Shown: positions 7,714-15,038, counted from the stretch's first letter. The stretch is DNA of 18,973 nucleotides from Psychrobacter sp. (GCA_012270355.1 JAAXIL010000231.1:1-18973), one strand, 5' to 3'. Notes: a model not told the origin generated them from the letters alone. Numbers and translations are program-made.

Positions 7714-9483
7714 TTAACTGATTTCAACCACCGCCAAATCTTTAATCATCAGTTGCAAACTTTGTGAGCCGTTCCACTCGTTGATGGACAATTCATAAAG
7801 CACATGCACTTTGTCGGCTCGGTAGTCCCATGCTTCGCTGTCATAATTAAACCAAATTGCCTCAATCGGATACTGCACCCCGTGATGGGCTAGTTGCAAC
7901 TTCAAATGCTTATCTTTTAAGATGCGGGCATTGAGCACATTAAATACCCCATCAAACTGCGGGGGCACAAAGCCATGACCCCACACACTCGCCTCGTTTA
8001 ACGTCTTGATAAACTTTAAGCTAAAATCAGCGGGTAACAACTGACCATCGGTAAATTTCTCTTCGGTAAAAACCTGTGCGTCCACTTCTGTCATCACCGC
8101 ATCAAATGCTTTCCGAAACTCAGTAAGGTTCCGTTTTGGTAAGGTCAATCCAGCCGCCATCGCATGACCACCAAAATGCGAAATCAATTCAGGATACTCA
8201 TTGGCAACTTGCTCAATGGCATCACGAATGTGAATGCCCGCAATCGAGCGAGCCGACCCCTTAATCGCATCGTTGTCATCTACTTTGCCAGTATCAGCAG
8301 GGGCAAATACAATAGCAGGTACATGGTGCGTTTCCTTAAGTCTGCCAGCCACAATACCGATCACGCCTTGATGCCAGTCGTCTTGGTATAGCACAAGGCT
8401 ACGACGATCTTTAGTTTCTTCCTCTGAATACGTGGACAAACGCTCAACAATCTGGTCCGCTTGCCGTCGCATCTCGCCTTCCACCCGCCTGCGATCTTGG
8501 TTAAGTTTGTCCAGCTCGAACGCCAGTTGTTCCGCTTCGCCTCGATTGTCGGTAGTCAGACATTTAATACCCACGTCCATGCTGTCCATGCGTCCTGCCG
8601 CATTGATGCGGGGGGCGATGACAAACCCAAAGTCGCTGGCAGTGATTTTGCTCGGATCTCGCCCTGCTTGTTCTAACAGTGCAGTTATACCCACACAACA
8701 TCGCCCTGCCCGAATGGCTTCTAGTCCGTGATGCACCAAAATGCGATTGTTGTGATCAAGTTGCCCGACGTCGGCAACCGTGCCGAGTGCCACCAAATCT
8801 AAGTAACGACTGACTTGTACAGTCGATTTGCCCGCTTCTCGCCTAAGTTTGGCTAGCCTACCAAGCAAATAAAATGCGACCCCAACACCAACCAACGACT
8901 TACTGCCGAAATCACAGCCCAGTTGATTGGGGTTCACCACCGCATCGGCGTTTGGTGTGGCTTTGGATGTTAGGTGATGGTCGGTGATGATGACTTGTAC
9001 GCCCTGCGATTTGGCAAAGTCCACGCCAGCATGGCTTGAAATACCATTATCGACGGTGACAATTAAGTCAGGTTGATGCGTTTTAATGCCCAGTTCGACA
9101 ATTTCAGGGGTCAGACCATAGCCGTACTTGAAGCGATCGGGCACAATAAAATTCACCTTAGCCCCGCCTGCTTTACCCATGTCAGTCAGCACGCGCATCA
9201 TTAGAGCCGTACTGGTCGCCCCATCGCAATCAAAATCACCGACAATTAAGATACGTTTACCCTCGTCTAAGGCGGTATCGAGTAACCCGCAAGCGGTGTC
9301 GATGCCCAATAGCCCATCGGCGGACAGCAAGTGCGTGAGTTCTCGGCTGAGCTCTCTGGCATCGACAATGCCCCTCGCCAAAAATAATCGGGCAAGCGTT
9401 GGCGATTGGTCGTAAACAGGTTTGAGCGGTTCGGGCAAATCAGCAGGCAGGTTGCCTGTATAGCGGGGGGTTAAATTTAGCAT
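7714..9483 (-). CDS. recJ: Single-stranded-DNA-specific exonuclease RecJ
   Basis: RecJ degrades single-stranded DNA 5' to 3' in recombination (RecF pathway), mismatch repair and base-excision repair. The DHH phosphoesterase core is complete: VGDFDCDGATS with Asp83, Asp85 and Asp87, VDNG with Asp145, TDHH at 167-170, LGTVADV with Asp238, and PRINAAGRM at 291-299. Downstream lies the DHHA1 region (about 390-470, with SHFGGHAMAAGL) and a C-terminal OB-fold. The 589 residues are close to E. coli RecJ (577). The first ATG is at 9483; the frame extends upstream only to a TTG at 9543, and RecJ homology begins just after 9483. The gene converges on the accBC-TRIC run with one base between stop codons, so there is no room for a terminator between them. 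Confidence 0.96.
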   Translation of the reverse strand: MLNLTPRYTGNLPADLPEPLKPVYDQSPTLARLFLARGIVDARELSRELTHLLSADGLLGIDTACGLLDTALDEGKRILIVGDFDCDGATSTALMMRVLTDMGKAGGAKVNFIVPDRFKYGYGLTPEIVELGIKTHQPDLIVTVDNGISSHAGVDFAKSQGVQVIITDHHLTSKATPNADAVVNPNQLGCDFGSKSLVGVGVAFYLLGRLAKLRREAGKSTVQVSRYLDLVALGTVADVGQLDHNNRILVHHGLEAIRAGRCCVGITALLEQAGRDPSKITASDFGFVIAPRINAAGRMDSMDVGIKCLTTDNRGEAEQLAFELDKLNQDRRRVEGEMRRQADQIVERLSTYSEEETKDRRSLVLYQDDWHQGVIGIVAGRLKETHHVPAIVFAPADTGKVDDNDAIKGSARSIAGIHIRDAIEQVANEYPELISHFGGHAMAAGLTLPKRNLTEFRKAFDAVMTEVDAQVFTEEKFTDGQLLPADFSLKFIKTLNEASVWGHGFVPPQFDGVFNVLNARILKDKHLKLQLAHHGVQYPIEAIWFNYDSEAWDYRADKVHVLYELSINEWNGSQSLQLMIKDLAVVEIS

Positions 9484-9489
9484 GCTTCC

Positions 9490-9495
9490 ATTATA
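9490..9495 (-). promoter_or_regulatory. Perfect TATAAT hexamer immediately before recJ start
   Basis: On the minus strand the bases just before the recJ ATG read GGTATAATGGAAGCATG. The hexamer matches the sigma70 -10 consensus exactly, but the expected -35 position has no good match and transcription would begin at or next to the start codon, giving an almost leaderless message. It may equally be chance. Confidence 0.25.
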
Positions 9496-9671
9496 CCGCA
9501 CTGGAAGAGGATAAGGATACACGACGCCTAAACATTGATACAAACCGCCTATTGTGGACCACTTAGTTTTTCGTAAAATGTTACCTACTAGTTTGTTGAA
9601 AAAGATAACGATGGTTTGAGTCGGTTATATTATTATTTTTTAAAATTTGTTGAATATTTAAGGACGCATTG

Positions 9672-10178
9672 ATGAAAACCACACCAAAAAAATCCGATTT
9701 ACCCGATTCGATTGATCCAAATCTAAATCTTGAGAAAATTAAAAAAGAATGCGAATCACTGGTCAAAAGCCGTGCCAAACTTTCGGCAGGGGCGGCAATT
9801 GTTCCTGTGCCGTTTGTTGACGTGGCGATTGATGCTGGCTTGCTCACCCAATTATTGCCAGAAATCAGTGAGCGTTTTGGGTTGCTTAAAGACCGTAAAC
9901 CAGCGGTTGACCTTAAAAATAAAGATTTCCACGTTGGCGAAATGAAAGATAGAGCGGTTGATTTCGCAGGATTAATGGCAACTCGAGGCATTGTTAAAAA
10001 GACAATCCAAGGCTTTGGCGGACGTATTGTTGCCAAACAAGTCACTAAATTTATCCCTCTTGGCGGACAAATGGTTGCCGCTACGATGGGTTATATGATT
10101 TTTAAGAAAATCGCCTTTGACCACATCAACGAATGCTATAAACTTGCCAAAAATTTACAGCAAAAAGCTCAAGCATAA
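9672..10178 (+). CDS. Small DUF697/YcjF-like protein, function unknown
   Basis: The 168-residue protein has no signal peptide. Two amphipathic to hydrophobic stretches resemble the DUF697 pattern found at the C-terminus of YcjF-like proteins and of some small GTPases. The first is LSAGAAIVPVPFVDVAID then an Ile/Leu-rich helix ending in ERFGL (about 37-71). The second is KFIPLGGQMVAATMGYMIFK (about 126-145). Prolines and glycines fall where that family has its PxP and PxxG turns. No GTP-binding motif is present, so it would be a stand-alone version. The link to DUF697 is by eye and tentative; membrane association is inferred. AAGGA lies 7 bases before the ATG at 9672; an in-frame TTG directly upstream is not needed. 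It is divergent from recJ and ends in a strong terminator. Confidence 0.7.
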   Translation: MKTTPKKSDLPDSIDPNLNLEKIKKECESLVKSRAKLSAGAAIVPVPFVDVAIDAGLLTQLLPEISERFGLLKDRKPAVDLKNKDFHVGEMKDRAVDFAGLMATRGIVKKTIQGFGGRIVAKQVTKFIPLGGQMVAATMGYMIFKKIAFDHINECYKLAKNLQQKAQA

Positions 10179-10192
10179 ATTTTAGCTTTTGT

Positions 10193-10233
10193 AAAAAAAA
10201 TGCCCTACTGATTTAAAAGTGGGGCGTTTTTTT
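10193..10233. terminator. Bidirectional rho-independent terminator
   Basis: An 8-bp stem (GCCCTACT at 10202-10209 with AGTGGGGC at 10218-10225, one T-G pair) has eight A residues on its left and seven T residues on its right, so it should work in both directions. It ends the DUF697-like gene on the plus strand and probably also the pap transcript on the minus strand, which reaches it after crossing the MITE-like element. Confidence 0.85.
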
Positions 10234-10237
10234 GTTA

Positions 10238-10355
10238 GGGCTTACGCAAAAATAATAAATTTTAGTTTAGGCAGATTCACCCTAGTAAATTAAAGACATC
10301 ACAAATTGCTGGGCTAATGCACCAGACTACCAGAAGACTGGCTTTGCGTAAGTCC
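10238..10355. mobile_element. MITE-like element of about 118 bp with terminal inverted repeats
   Basis: The ends match as inverted repeats: AGGGCTTACGCAAA at 10237-10250 and, on the opposite strand, AGGACTTACGCAAA at 10356-10343, 13 of 14 bases identical. Each end is flanked by TA (10236-10237 and 10356-10357), consistent with a TA target duplication. The interior has no open reading frame of note, so the element could move only with a transposase supplied elsewhere. It sits between the bidirectional terminator and the pap stop codon, in what would be the pap 3' untranslated region. A solo remnant of a longer insertion sequence is the alternative; the parent family is not identified. Confidence 0.6.
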
Positions 10356-10371
10356 TATATATGCTGAATAG

Positions 10372-11991
10372 CTATAAATTTTCCAACTGCCCAATAGCAT
10401 GATCTAACACCGCCAGCCGTGCCGTGCGTTTGTCATTGGTAGCGATGACGTGCCACGTGGCAGCGCGAGTGCTGGAGCTGGCAAGCATATCCGCCGCGGC
10501 ATGCCCATCAGCGTGCCATATCTCCCGCTTTCCCCCAACGGCTTCGGTCAGCTTAAATTGTTTATGTGGCGTGTCTTCTCGGTCTTCAAACCGCTCAAGC
10601 TGTTCATGCTTGTCAATCGCCATCCAATACTTAATCACGAGCGTGCCATGAGCGTGCAAATCGGCTTCCATGCGATTGATTTCATCATACGCCCGTTGCC
10701 ATGCCGCTTCCGATGCATAGCCTTCGATGCGTTCCACCAACACCCGTCCGTACCATGTCCGATCAAAGATGGCAATACGGCTTAAGCGTTCTTCCTTGAA
10801 ACTTGGCTCAAGTTCGGGCAGACGGGTCCAAAATCGCCATAAATATGGGTGCTGTAGCTCAATTTCGGTCGGGGCAGCAATGTTATAGATTTGGTATTCC
10901 CGAGGGTCAAGCGGTGACACCAGTCGCTTAATTGCCCCGCCCTTGCCTGCTGCGTCCATGCCTTCAAAGGCAAACACGATATGGCGAGCGGGCGATTCAG
11001 GCGTGTCGGTGCGATGCTGGCGAATTAATTCAGCAAAACGAGCTTGTTTGCTTGCGAGGCGTTTTTTATAGTCCGACTTATCCATGTCGGGGTCGTCAAT
11101 GTCCGTGAGTTTATCGGGAATATCCGCCCACGAAAAAGCTGCCCCTGCGTTGGTTGATTTGACACGGTAGCTTTCTGCGGTTTGACTGTCTTCACGGTTG
11201 CTGGCTTGCAGAGCCAAATACGTGGCAGACAGGACGTGCAGGGCAAACTGGGTTTCTTGCTCATCAATGAATGGCAAGTCCTGACTGTTTGGGAAATCTT
11301 GTGCCATTGCCCCATCAAACGTTTGCCAATCGCCCTGATGTTGGCGTACAAAATCACTCACCATGCGGTAGTTCGCCACTGCCTCGTCATTTTGCCAATC
11401 TATGCCGTAAAGCCAGTTCGGGTCAGCATCGGCATCTTGCAAACGAGTAGAAAGCGTTGCCTCGTCAATATCAAACCAACATTTAAGCAATTTGGTGTGA
11501 TTGTTGCTCAAGTCGGCTTCAAAAGCAGTTAGACAGTCAAGTTCAGTGGTGACATAGTCTTGCCAATCTTCACCCACTGTCCGCATCGCCATGCCTGCCA
11601 CGATCAAGTCTGCATACCAATTACCAAAATAAGCGGTAATGTTGCCATGCCTCGGCAATTTGGGCGTGTGCCGTTGCCAAATTGGCTCGTACTTAGCGGG
11701 CTTCTGCCCAAGCGTCGCCTCAACATTGAGCAAGCGTGGATCTACCCATTCTCTAAGCTGAGACACCGCCCTGCCTTTGCCCGACAACTCAATGCCATTC
11801 ACCATGACCAACAAACCCGTCGCCTGCCCCTCGGTTCGGGTCGCTCGCAAGTCATATTGAGCCTTGACCAGCTCTAGGCGTAGGCTGTCTTTATCCAATT
11901 TAGCCAAATCTTTACCAAATAAATGCTTCAATGTTACTTGGTGTTGTTCGTTTTGCCCCGAAGTCGGCGAGGTTTGAGTATCATGTGCCAT
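10372..11991 (-). CDS. pap: Polyphosphate:AMP phosphotransferase, two-domain class II PPK2
   Basis: This cytoplasmic enzyme transfers phosphate from polyphosphate to AMP to make ADP, letting polyphosphate feed the adenylate pool. The 539 residues hold two tandem PPK2 domains. The C-terminal one looks active: the P-loop GMDAAGKGGAIKRL (344-357), the lid-region SPLDPREY, and the Walker B-like FDRTWYGRVLVERIEG with Asp410. The N-terminal one keeps a P-loop-like GIELSGKGRAV (66-76) but has FGNWY near 122-126 where the C-terminal copy has FDRTWY, so its catalytic aspartate is missing. This matches what is known of the class II PAP enzymes of Acinetobacter and Pseudomonas. AGGATACCCAA precedes the ATG. 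The gene is divergent from the FFLEELY-motif gene across 56 bases. Confidence 0.93.
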   Translation of the reverse strand: MAHDTQTSPTSGQNEQHQVTLKHLFGKDLAKLDKDSLRLELVKAQYDLRATRTEGQATGLLVMVNGIELSGKGRAVSQLREWVDPRLLNVEATLGQKPAKYEPIWQRHTPKLPRHGNITAYFGNWYADLIVAGMAMRTVGEDWQDYVTTELDCLTAFEADLSNNHTKLLKCWFDIDEATLSTRLQDADADPNWLYGIDWQNDEAVANYRMVSDFVRQHQGDWQTFDGAMAQDFPNSQDLPFIDEQETQFALHVLSATYLALQASNREDSQTAESYRVKSTNAGAAFSWADIPDKLTDIDDPDMDKSDYKKRLASKQARFAELIRQHRTDTPESPARHIVFAFEGMDAAGKGGAIKRLVSPLDPREYQIYNIAAPTEIELQHPYLWRFWTRLPELEPSFKEERLSRIAIFDRTWYGRVLVERIEGYASEAAWQRAYDEINRMEADLHAHGTLVIKYWMAIDKHEQLERFEDREDTPHKQFKLTEAVGGKREIWHADGHAAADMLASSSTRAATWHVIATNDKRTARLAVLDHAIGQLENL

Positions 11992-12047
11992 TTGGGTATC
12001 CTATACGTCTTTATTATTGTCAATCATTAGCGTGAAAATCTGAAATT

Positions 12048-12776
12048 ATGTCTGCACTTAGTGAGTTAAACGATCATCTACAGAGATTTTGGGCGTTGCC
12101 TCATCATAAACGCCCAAAATTAGCCAAAAAATTTGCCGAGGTGCAGGCGTGGCAACGAAACCGCATGAGTCAAACGCACCGTGAGTTATTTGCCGAACCT
12201 GATAATCGGGCAATGGCGGATTATTTTTTGCATAAACTGTATGCGGGCGATGAGTTCCCACCACTGGCTCGCCAGCTCGAACGCATCGTGCCCAAAGCTC
12301 AAAAACTGGAAAAACTTGCCCCTGCCAAAGCATTGGAAACAGGCACACTCGGTATTGAGTCGGCTGTGCTTGCCACCGAGCTTGACCTCAAACTTGCCAA
12401 GTGGCTACTCAAGCAAGATTTGCCCGTCACCGAGGACAATATGCTCAAAGCCTACCGAGCCGTGAATGATGCCGATGCCCGCTTGCATCAGCTTGAGCAG
12501 TTGCAACGGGTTTGTGAGCGAACCGACAAATATGTTAACTCATTTATGTTACAAAATGCCTTTAAGCTGGCAAAAGGTCAAGCCTACAAATACAATTATC
12601 ATGCGTTGTATGATTTTATTGCCGATGGATTTTCGGCAATGAAACCGCTAAAAAATGTGCAGGATTTTATCGATCCGTTTGTCACCAAAGAACGGCAGAT
12701 TATTGCGAATGTGCATGAACCAAATTTTGCTAATTCACTAAATACGGACAATATCGACAGCCCGTTTGCGGTATAG
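12048..12776 (+). CDS. FFLEELY-motif protein, function unknown
   Basis: The 242-residue, mainly helical soluble protein has no signal peptide or membrane segment. YFLHKLYAGDEF at 59-70 corresponds to the FFLEELYG motif that names a family of uncharacterised proteins common in Acinetobacter and relatives. The preceding QTHRELFAEPDNRAMADYF and the following PPLARQLERIVPKAQKLEKLAP fit the same family pattern. The central glutamates of the motif are replaced by His-Lys here. No catalytic residues are evident. It is divergent from pap with 56 bases between starts, and followed by a spacer with paired hairpin repeats. No clear ribosome binding site precedes the ATG. The family assignment is by motif and composition only. 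Confidence 0.75.
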   Translation: MSALSELNDHLQRFWALPHHKRPKLAKKFAEVQAWQRNRMSQTHRELFAEPDNRAMADYFLHKLYAGDEFPPLARQLERIVPKAQKLEKLAPAKALETGTLGIESAVLATELDLKLAKWLLKQDLPVTEDNMLKAYRAVNDADARLHQLEQLQRVCERTDKYVNSFMLQNAFKLAKGQAYKYNYHALYDFIADGFSAMKPLKNVQDFIDPFVTKERQIIANVHEPNFANSLNTDNIDSPFAV

Positions 12777-12818
12777 TAAAGATTATCACTTTTTAAAAGT
12801 TAATGTTTCTTTGAAACT

Positions 12819-12854
12819 ACCCCCTAACCCCCTCCTTCAAAAGGAGGGGGAACA
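12819..12854 (+). repeat. GC-rich hairpin repeat, copy 1
   Basis: A perfect 10-bp hairpin (CCCCCTCCTT at 12828-12837, loop CAA, AAGGAGGGGG at 12841-12850) is preceded by ACCCCCTAA and followed by AACA. A second copy lies in inverted orientation 56 bases downstream. Similar CCCTAACCC-type hairpins are dispersed in many bacterial genomes, so this is probably a member of a genome-wide intergenic repeat. It may also end transcription of the FFLEELY-motif gene, though no T-run follows. Confidence 0.75.
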
Positions 12855-12910
12855 AACTTGCTGAATATATAGTAGTGTTGAGTTTGAACTGCTTTTTATG
12901 TGCTTTAAAT

Positions 12911-12949
12911 GTGTTCCCTCCCCTTGATAAGGGGAGGGTTAGGGTGCGG
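12911..12949 (-). repeat. GC-rich hairpin repeat, copy 2 (inverted relative to copy 1)
   Basis: CCCTCCCCTT at 12916-12925 pairs perfectly with AAGGGGAGGG at 12929-12938 across the loop GAT. Read on the minus strand it is CACCCTAACC, then the hairpin, then AACAC, which lines up with copy 1 along its whole length (ACCCCCTAACC, hairpin, AACA). The loops differ and some stem changes are compensated, which suggests the structure is maintained. Confidence 0.75.
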
Positions 12950-13006
12950 TTTTTAATAAAGATTATTGATTTCTAAACCACTAATAATTCCTTGTTGAAA
13001 CCAATT

Positions 13007-14128
13007 ATGTCCAATACTGACCACAATACCAAACACCTACAAGATGCTCTTGTCCAAGACAGCATCAACGAACAGCACAAGTTGAATGACCAAGTGCAGG
13101 CTAATCTAGCTGGTAATACCAATCCAGAGTTCGGCACCGTCGAAGGCTTGCCCGTTGGCACTCCGCAAGGGCAACAACTAACCCGCCCTGGCTACACCGC
13201 CTTAACTCAAGATACCATCTCCTCTATCCCTACAAGTTCGACAAACCCTGCTCAATCCTTAAATCAAAACGCAAATCAGTATTTAAACTCACGCGACCCA
13301 TCTCTAAACAACCCACACTATCCCAAACCGCCTAAATTCAACCCCAAAGACAACATCGACAATCCGCATACCTTAGATACCGACGGCACAGAAGCCACGC
13401 ATTTTGGCTATCAAACCGTCAACAAAGCCGAAAAACAAGCCCGAGTGGCGGACGTATTCACTTCGGTTGCCAAGAAGTACGACATCATGAACGACCTCAT
13501 GTCGTTCGGTATTCACCGTTTATGGAAACGCTACGCCATTAGCTTATCAGGCGTTCGTGCAGGGCAATCCGTATTGGATATTGCTGGGGGCACGGGCGAC
13601 CTTGCCAAAGTGTTTAGTAAAGAGGTAGGACGTTCAGGCAAAGTCGTGTTATCGGACATCAATTCAGCCATGCTTGAGGTTGGGCGAGAGCGATTGATTA
13701 ACGCTGGGTGCAATAACGTTGATTTTGTGCTTGCCAATGCCGAAACCCTTGCCCCATTTGAAGATGAGAGTTTCGACTTGGTCACTATTAGCTTTGGACT
13801 ACGAATCGTCACCGACAAAGACAAAGCCTTAGAAGCCATGTACCGTGTGCTCAAACCTGGCGGACGCTTGCTTGTGCTCGAGTTTTCTAAGCCCGTATTC
13901 GAGCCATTGTCCAAGGCCTACGATTTGTATTCGTTCACTGCCCTACCGCTGATGGGCAAACTGGTCGCTAATGATAGCGAGAGTTATCAATACCTCGCCG
14001 AATCCATTCGCATGCACCCCGACCAGCACACGCTTAAAACCATGATGCAAAACGCAGGTTTTGTCAATTGCGATTACCACAATCTAACGGGCGGAATCGT
14101 CGCCGTTCACCGAGGATTTAAGGGTTGA
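13007..14128 (+). CDS. ubiE: Ubiquinone/menaquinone C-methyltransferase UbiE with long N-terminal extension
   Basis: UbiE uses S-adenosylmethionine to C-methylate the benzoquinol ring in ubiquinone (and, where made, menaquinone) synthesis. The core, about residues 130-373, matches E. coli UbiE (251 residues) end to end: THFGYQTV at 131-138, [19 protein letters not shown] at 157-175, SAM-binding DIAGGTGD at 191-198, [19 protein letters not shown] at 278-296 and [10 protein letters not shown] at 331-340. Two oddities stand out. The first about 128 residues are extra, rich in Asn, Gln, Thr and Pro and probably disordered, with no in-frame ATG that could give a short form. The conserved GLRNVTD reads GLRIVTD (Ile267). 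The ATG at 13007 lacks a good ribosome binding site; a TTG lies 15 bases upstream. ubiJ follows 3 bases after the stop. Confidence 0.92.
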   Translation: MSNTDHNTKHLQDALVQDSINEQHKLNDQVQANLAGNTNPEFGTVEGLPVGTPQGQQLTRPGYTALTQDTISSIPTSSTNPAQSLNQNANQYLNSRDPSLNNPHYPKPPKFNPKDNIDNPHTLDTDGTEATHFGYQTVNKAEKQARVADVFTSVAKKYDIMNDLMSFGIHRLWKRYAISLSGVRAGQSVLDIAGGTGDLAKVFSKEVGRSGKVVLSDINSAMLEVGRERLINAGCNNVDFVLANAETLAPFEDESFDLVTISFGLRIVTDKDKALEAMYRVLKPGGRLLVLEFSKPVFEPLSKAYDLYSFTALPLMGKLVANDSESYQYLAESIRMHPDQHTLKTMMQNAGFVNCDYHNLTGGIVAVHRGFKG

Positions 14129-14131
14129 TTT

Positions 14132-14791
14132 ATGCTTACCGTCTTAATCTTAACTGGTATCGAAAAACTGATAAACGTCGCCCTCAAAAGTGACCCTATT
14201 ACTTTGCGAGGGCTTGAGCCATTGGCGGGTAAATCATTACGCCTTGATATGACCATGCCACGCATTTTGCTCGACGTGATTTTTCAAGATGACCACATTC
14301 GTTTCGAACCTGTGTCAAGTACAGGGGGCGTATTTGAGCCAAAAGGCGGTCAGGCGTTTGTTGATAAAGCCGATTGTACCTTAAAGGTTGCCAACCCAGC
14401 CGAATTGTTAAACCTACTACGAGATAGCAGTGGCAACTTGCCAATTGAAGGCGATTACAAGGTGCTTATGCAGGTCAAGCAGTTGTTGGCAGGGTTTGAC
14501 CCCGACATTGCAGGACAGCTTGAACCTTTGATTGGTATCCCGCTTGCCAGTCAATTGGGCTTGGTAATTACCCATCTCAAGAAAAATTTTTCGCACACCG
14601 CCAAGCAGTCATTCAACGACGTGGCGGACTGGGCAAACGACGTGGCTGGCAATGGCACGCCCGATCCTGTCATGCAAGCAGAAGCCGATGATTTGAAACA
14701 ACAGTTATTAAAATTGCGAGCGGACGTGGAACGAGAAGAAGCAAGATTATTAGCGATTAAAGCAGAGCAGGCGAGGTTAAAAGGGGATTAA
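14132..14791 (+). CDS. ubiJ: Ubiquinone biosynthesis accessory factor UbiJ (SCP2 domain)
   Basis: UbiJ is a lipid-binding accessory factor of the soluble ubiquinone-synthesis complex; its SCP2-like domain is thought to hold the hydrophobic intermediates. The 219-residue protein (E. coli 201) starts with LILTGIEKLINVALKSDP, has the SCP2 core with DCTLKVANPAELLNLLRD and LPIEGDYKVLMQVKQLL (about 80-115), and ends in a charged coiled coil (EADDLKQQLLKLRADVER to the C-terminus, about 183-219), as in UbiJ. It starts 3 bases after ubiE, with AGGG upstream overlapping the end of ubiE, so the two are co-transcribed and probably coupled. In E. coli ubiB comes next; here it is absent. Confidence 0.88.
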   Translation: MLTVLILTGIEKLINVALKSDPITLRGLEPLAGKSLRLDMTMPRILLDVIFQDDHIRFEPVSSTGGVFEPKGGQAFVDKADCTLKVANPAELLNLLRDSSGNLPIEGDYKVLMQVKQLLAGFDPDIAGQLEPLIGIPLASQLGLVITHLKKNFSHTAKQSFNDVADWANDVAGNGTPDPVMQAEADDLKQQLLKLRADVEREEARLLAIKAEQARLKGD

Positions 14792-14943
14792 TTACTCTAA
14801 TAACCTTAACCCTTTAACTTCTCGAATTTTTGGCTCGGCGAATACAATATCCTTATACACGTCTTCAATCGGCAGAGTTAAACAGATACTTTTTCATTCC
14901 ACTTCTGAACTTGATAAATAACGCACGCCTTATTAAAAACCAT
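14792..14943 (-). pseudogene. Probable decayed remnant of a small gene
   Basis: The spacer after ubiJ reads on the minus strand as ATG (14943) followed by VFNKACVIYQVQKWNEKVSV and a stop. Shifting by one base at a run of five A residues (14889-14893) joins this to a second open stretch, CLTLPIEDVYKDIVFAEP then KIREVKGLRLLE, ending in a TAA whose complement is at 14792-14794. Together they make about 50 residues that look protein-like. I do not recognise the family; VQKWNEKVSV followed by LP faintly recalls the start of AbrB/MazE-type antitoxins, but this is weak. It may be chance. Confidence 0.3.
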
Positions 14944-15006
14944 AACAAAAGGTTTGGTAACCATTGATAAATTTAATGGCAAACTTTGACTTATCGTCCT
15001 CGCTAT

Positions 15007-15038
15007 GGGTTGTCAACCCTTCTATAACCCCTCATAAT
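15007..15038 (+). promoter_or_regulatory. Sigma70-type promoter of aroG with palindrome over the -35 box
   Basis: TTGTCA at 15010-15015 and CATAAT at 15033-15038 are each 5 of 6 to consensus and are separated by 17 bases. The near-perfect palindrome GGGTTGTCAACCC (15007-15019) covers the -35 box and would be well placed for a repressor. Transcription would start about 28 bases before the aroG ATG. The promoter is well supported by pattern; control through the palindrome is inference. Confidence 0.6.

Noticed and set aside
9484..9543. Upstream TTG start for recJ adding 20 residues
   Set aside because: RecJ similarity starts after the ATG at 9483 and the extra residues look non-coding.
9581..10045. 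154-codon minus-strand frame opposite the DUF697-like gene
   Set aside because: It is antisense to a gene with a good ribosome binding site and terminator, its translation is low-complexity and Ser/Ile-rich, and it has no recognisable domain.
10202..10233. Terminator hairpin as part of the MITE-like element
   Set aside because: The inverted ends and TA flanks lie outside it, and the hairpin is explained as the terminator shared by the two convergent genes.
11992..12047. Divergent promoter for pap using TTGACA at 12018-12023 (minus strand)
   Set aside because: The -35 match is perfect, but no acceptable -10 lies at 16-18 bases and the spacing would place the -10 over the pap ribosome binding site.
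12819..12949. CRISPR-like array
   Set aside because: Only two copies, in opposite orientation, each a self-contained hairpin, with no spacers of regular size and no cas genes.
13945..14135. ubiE and ubiJ as a single fused frame
   Set aside because: There is a clear TGA stop at 14126-14128 and a separate ATG for ubiJ at 14132.
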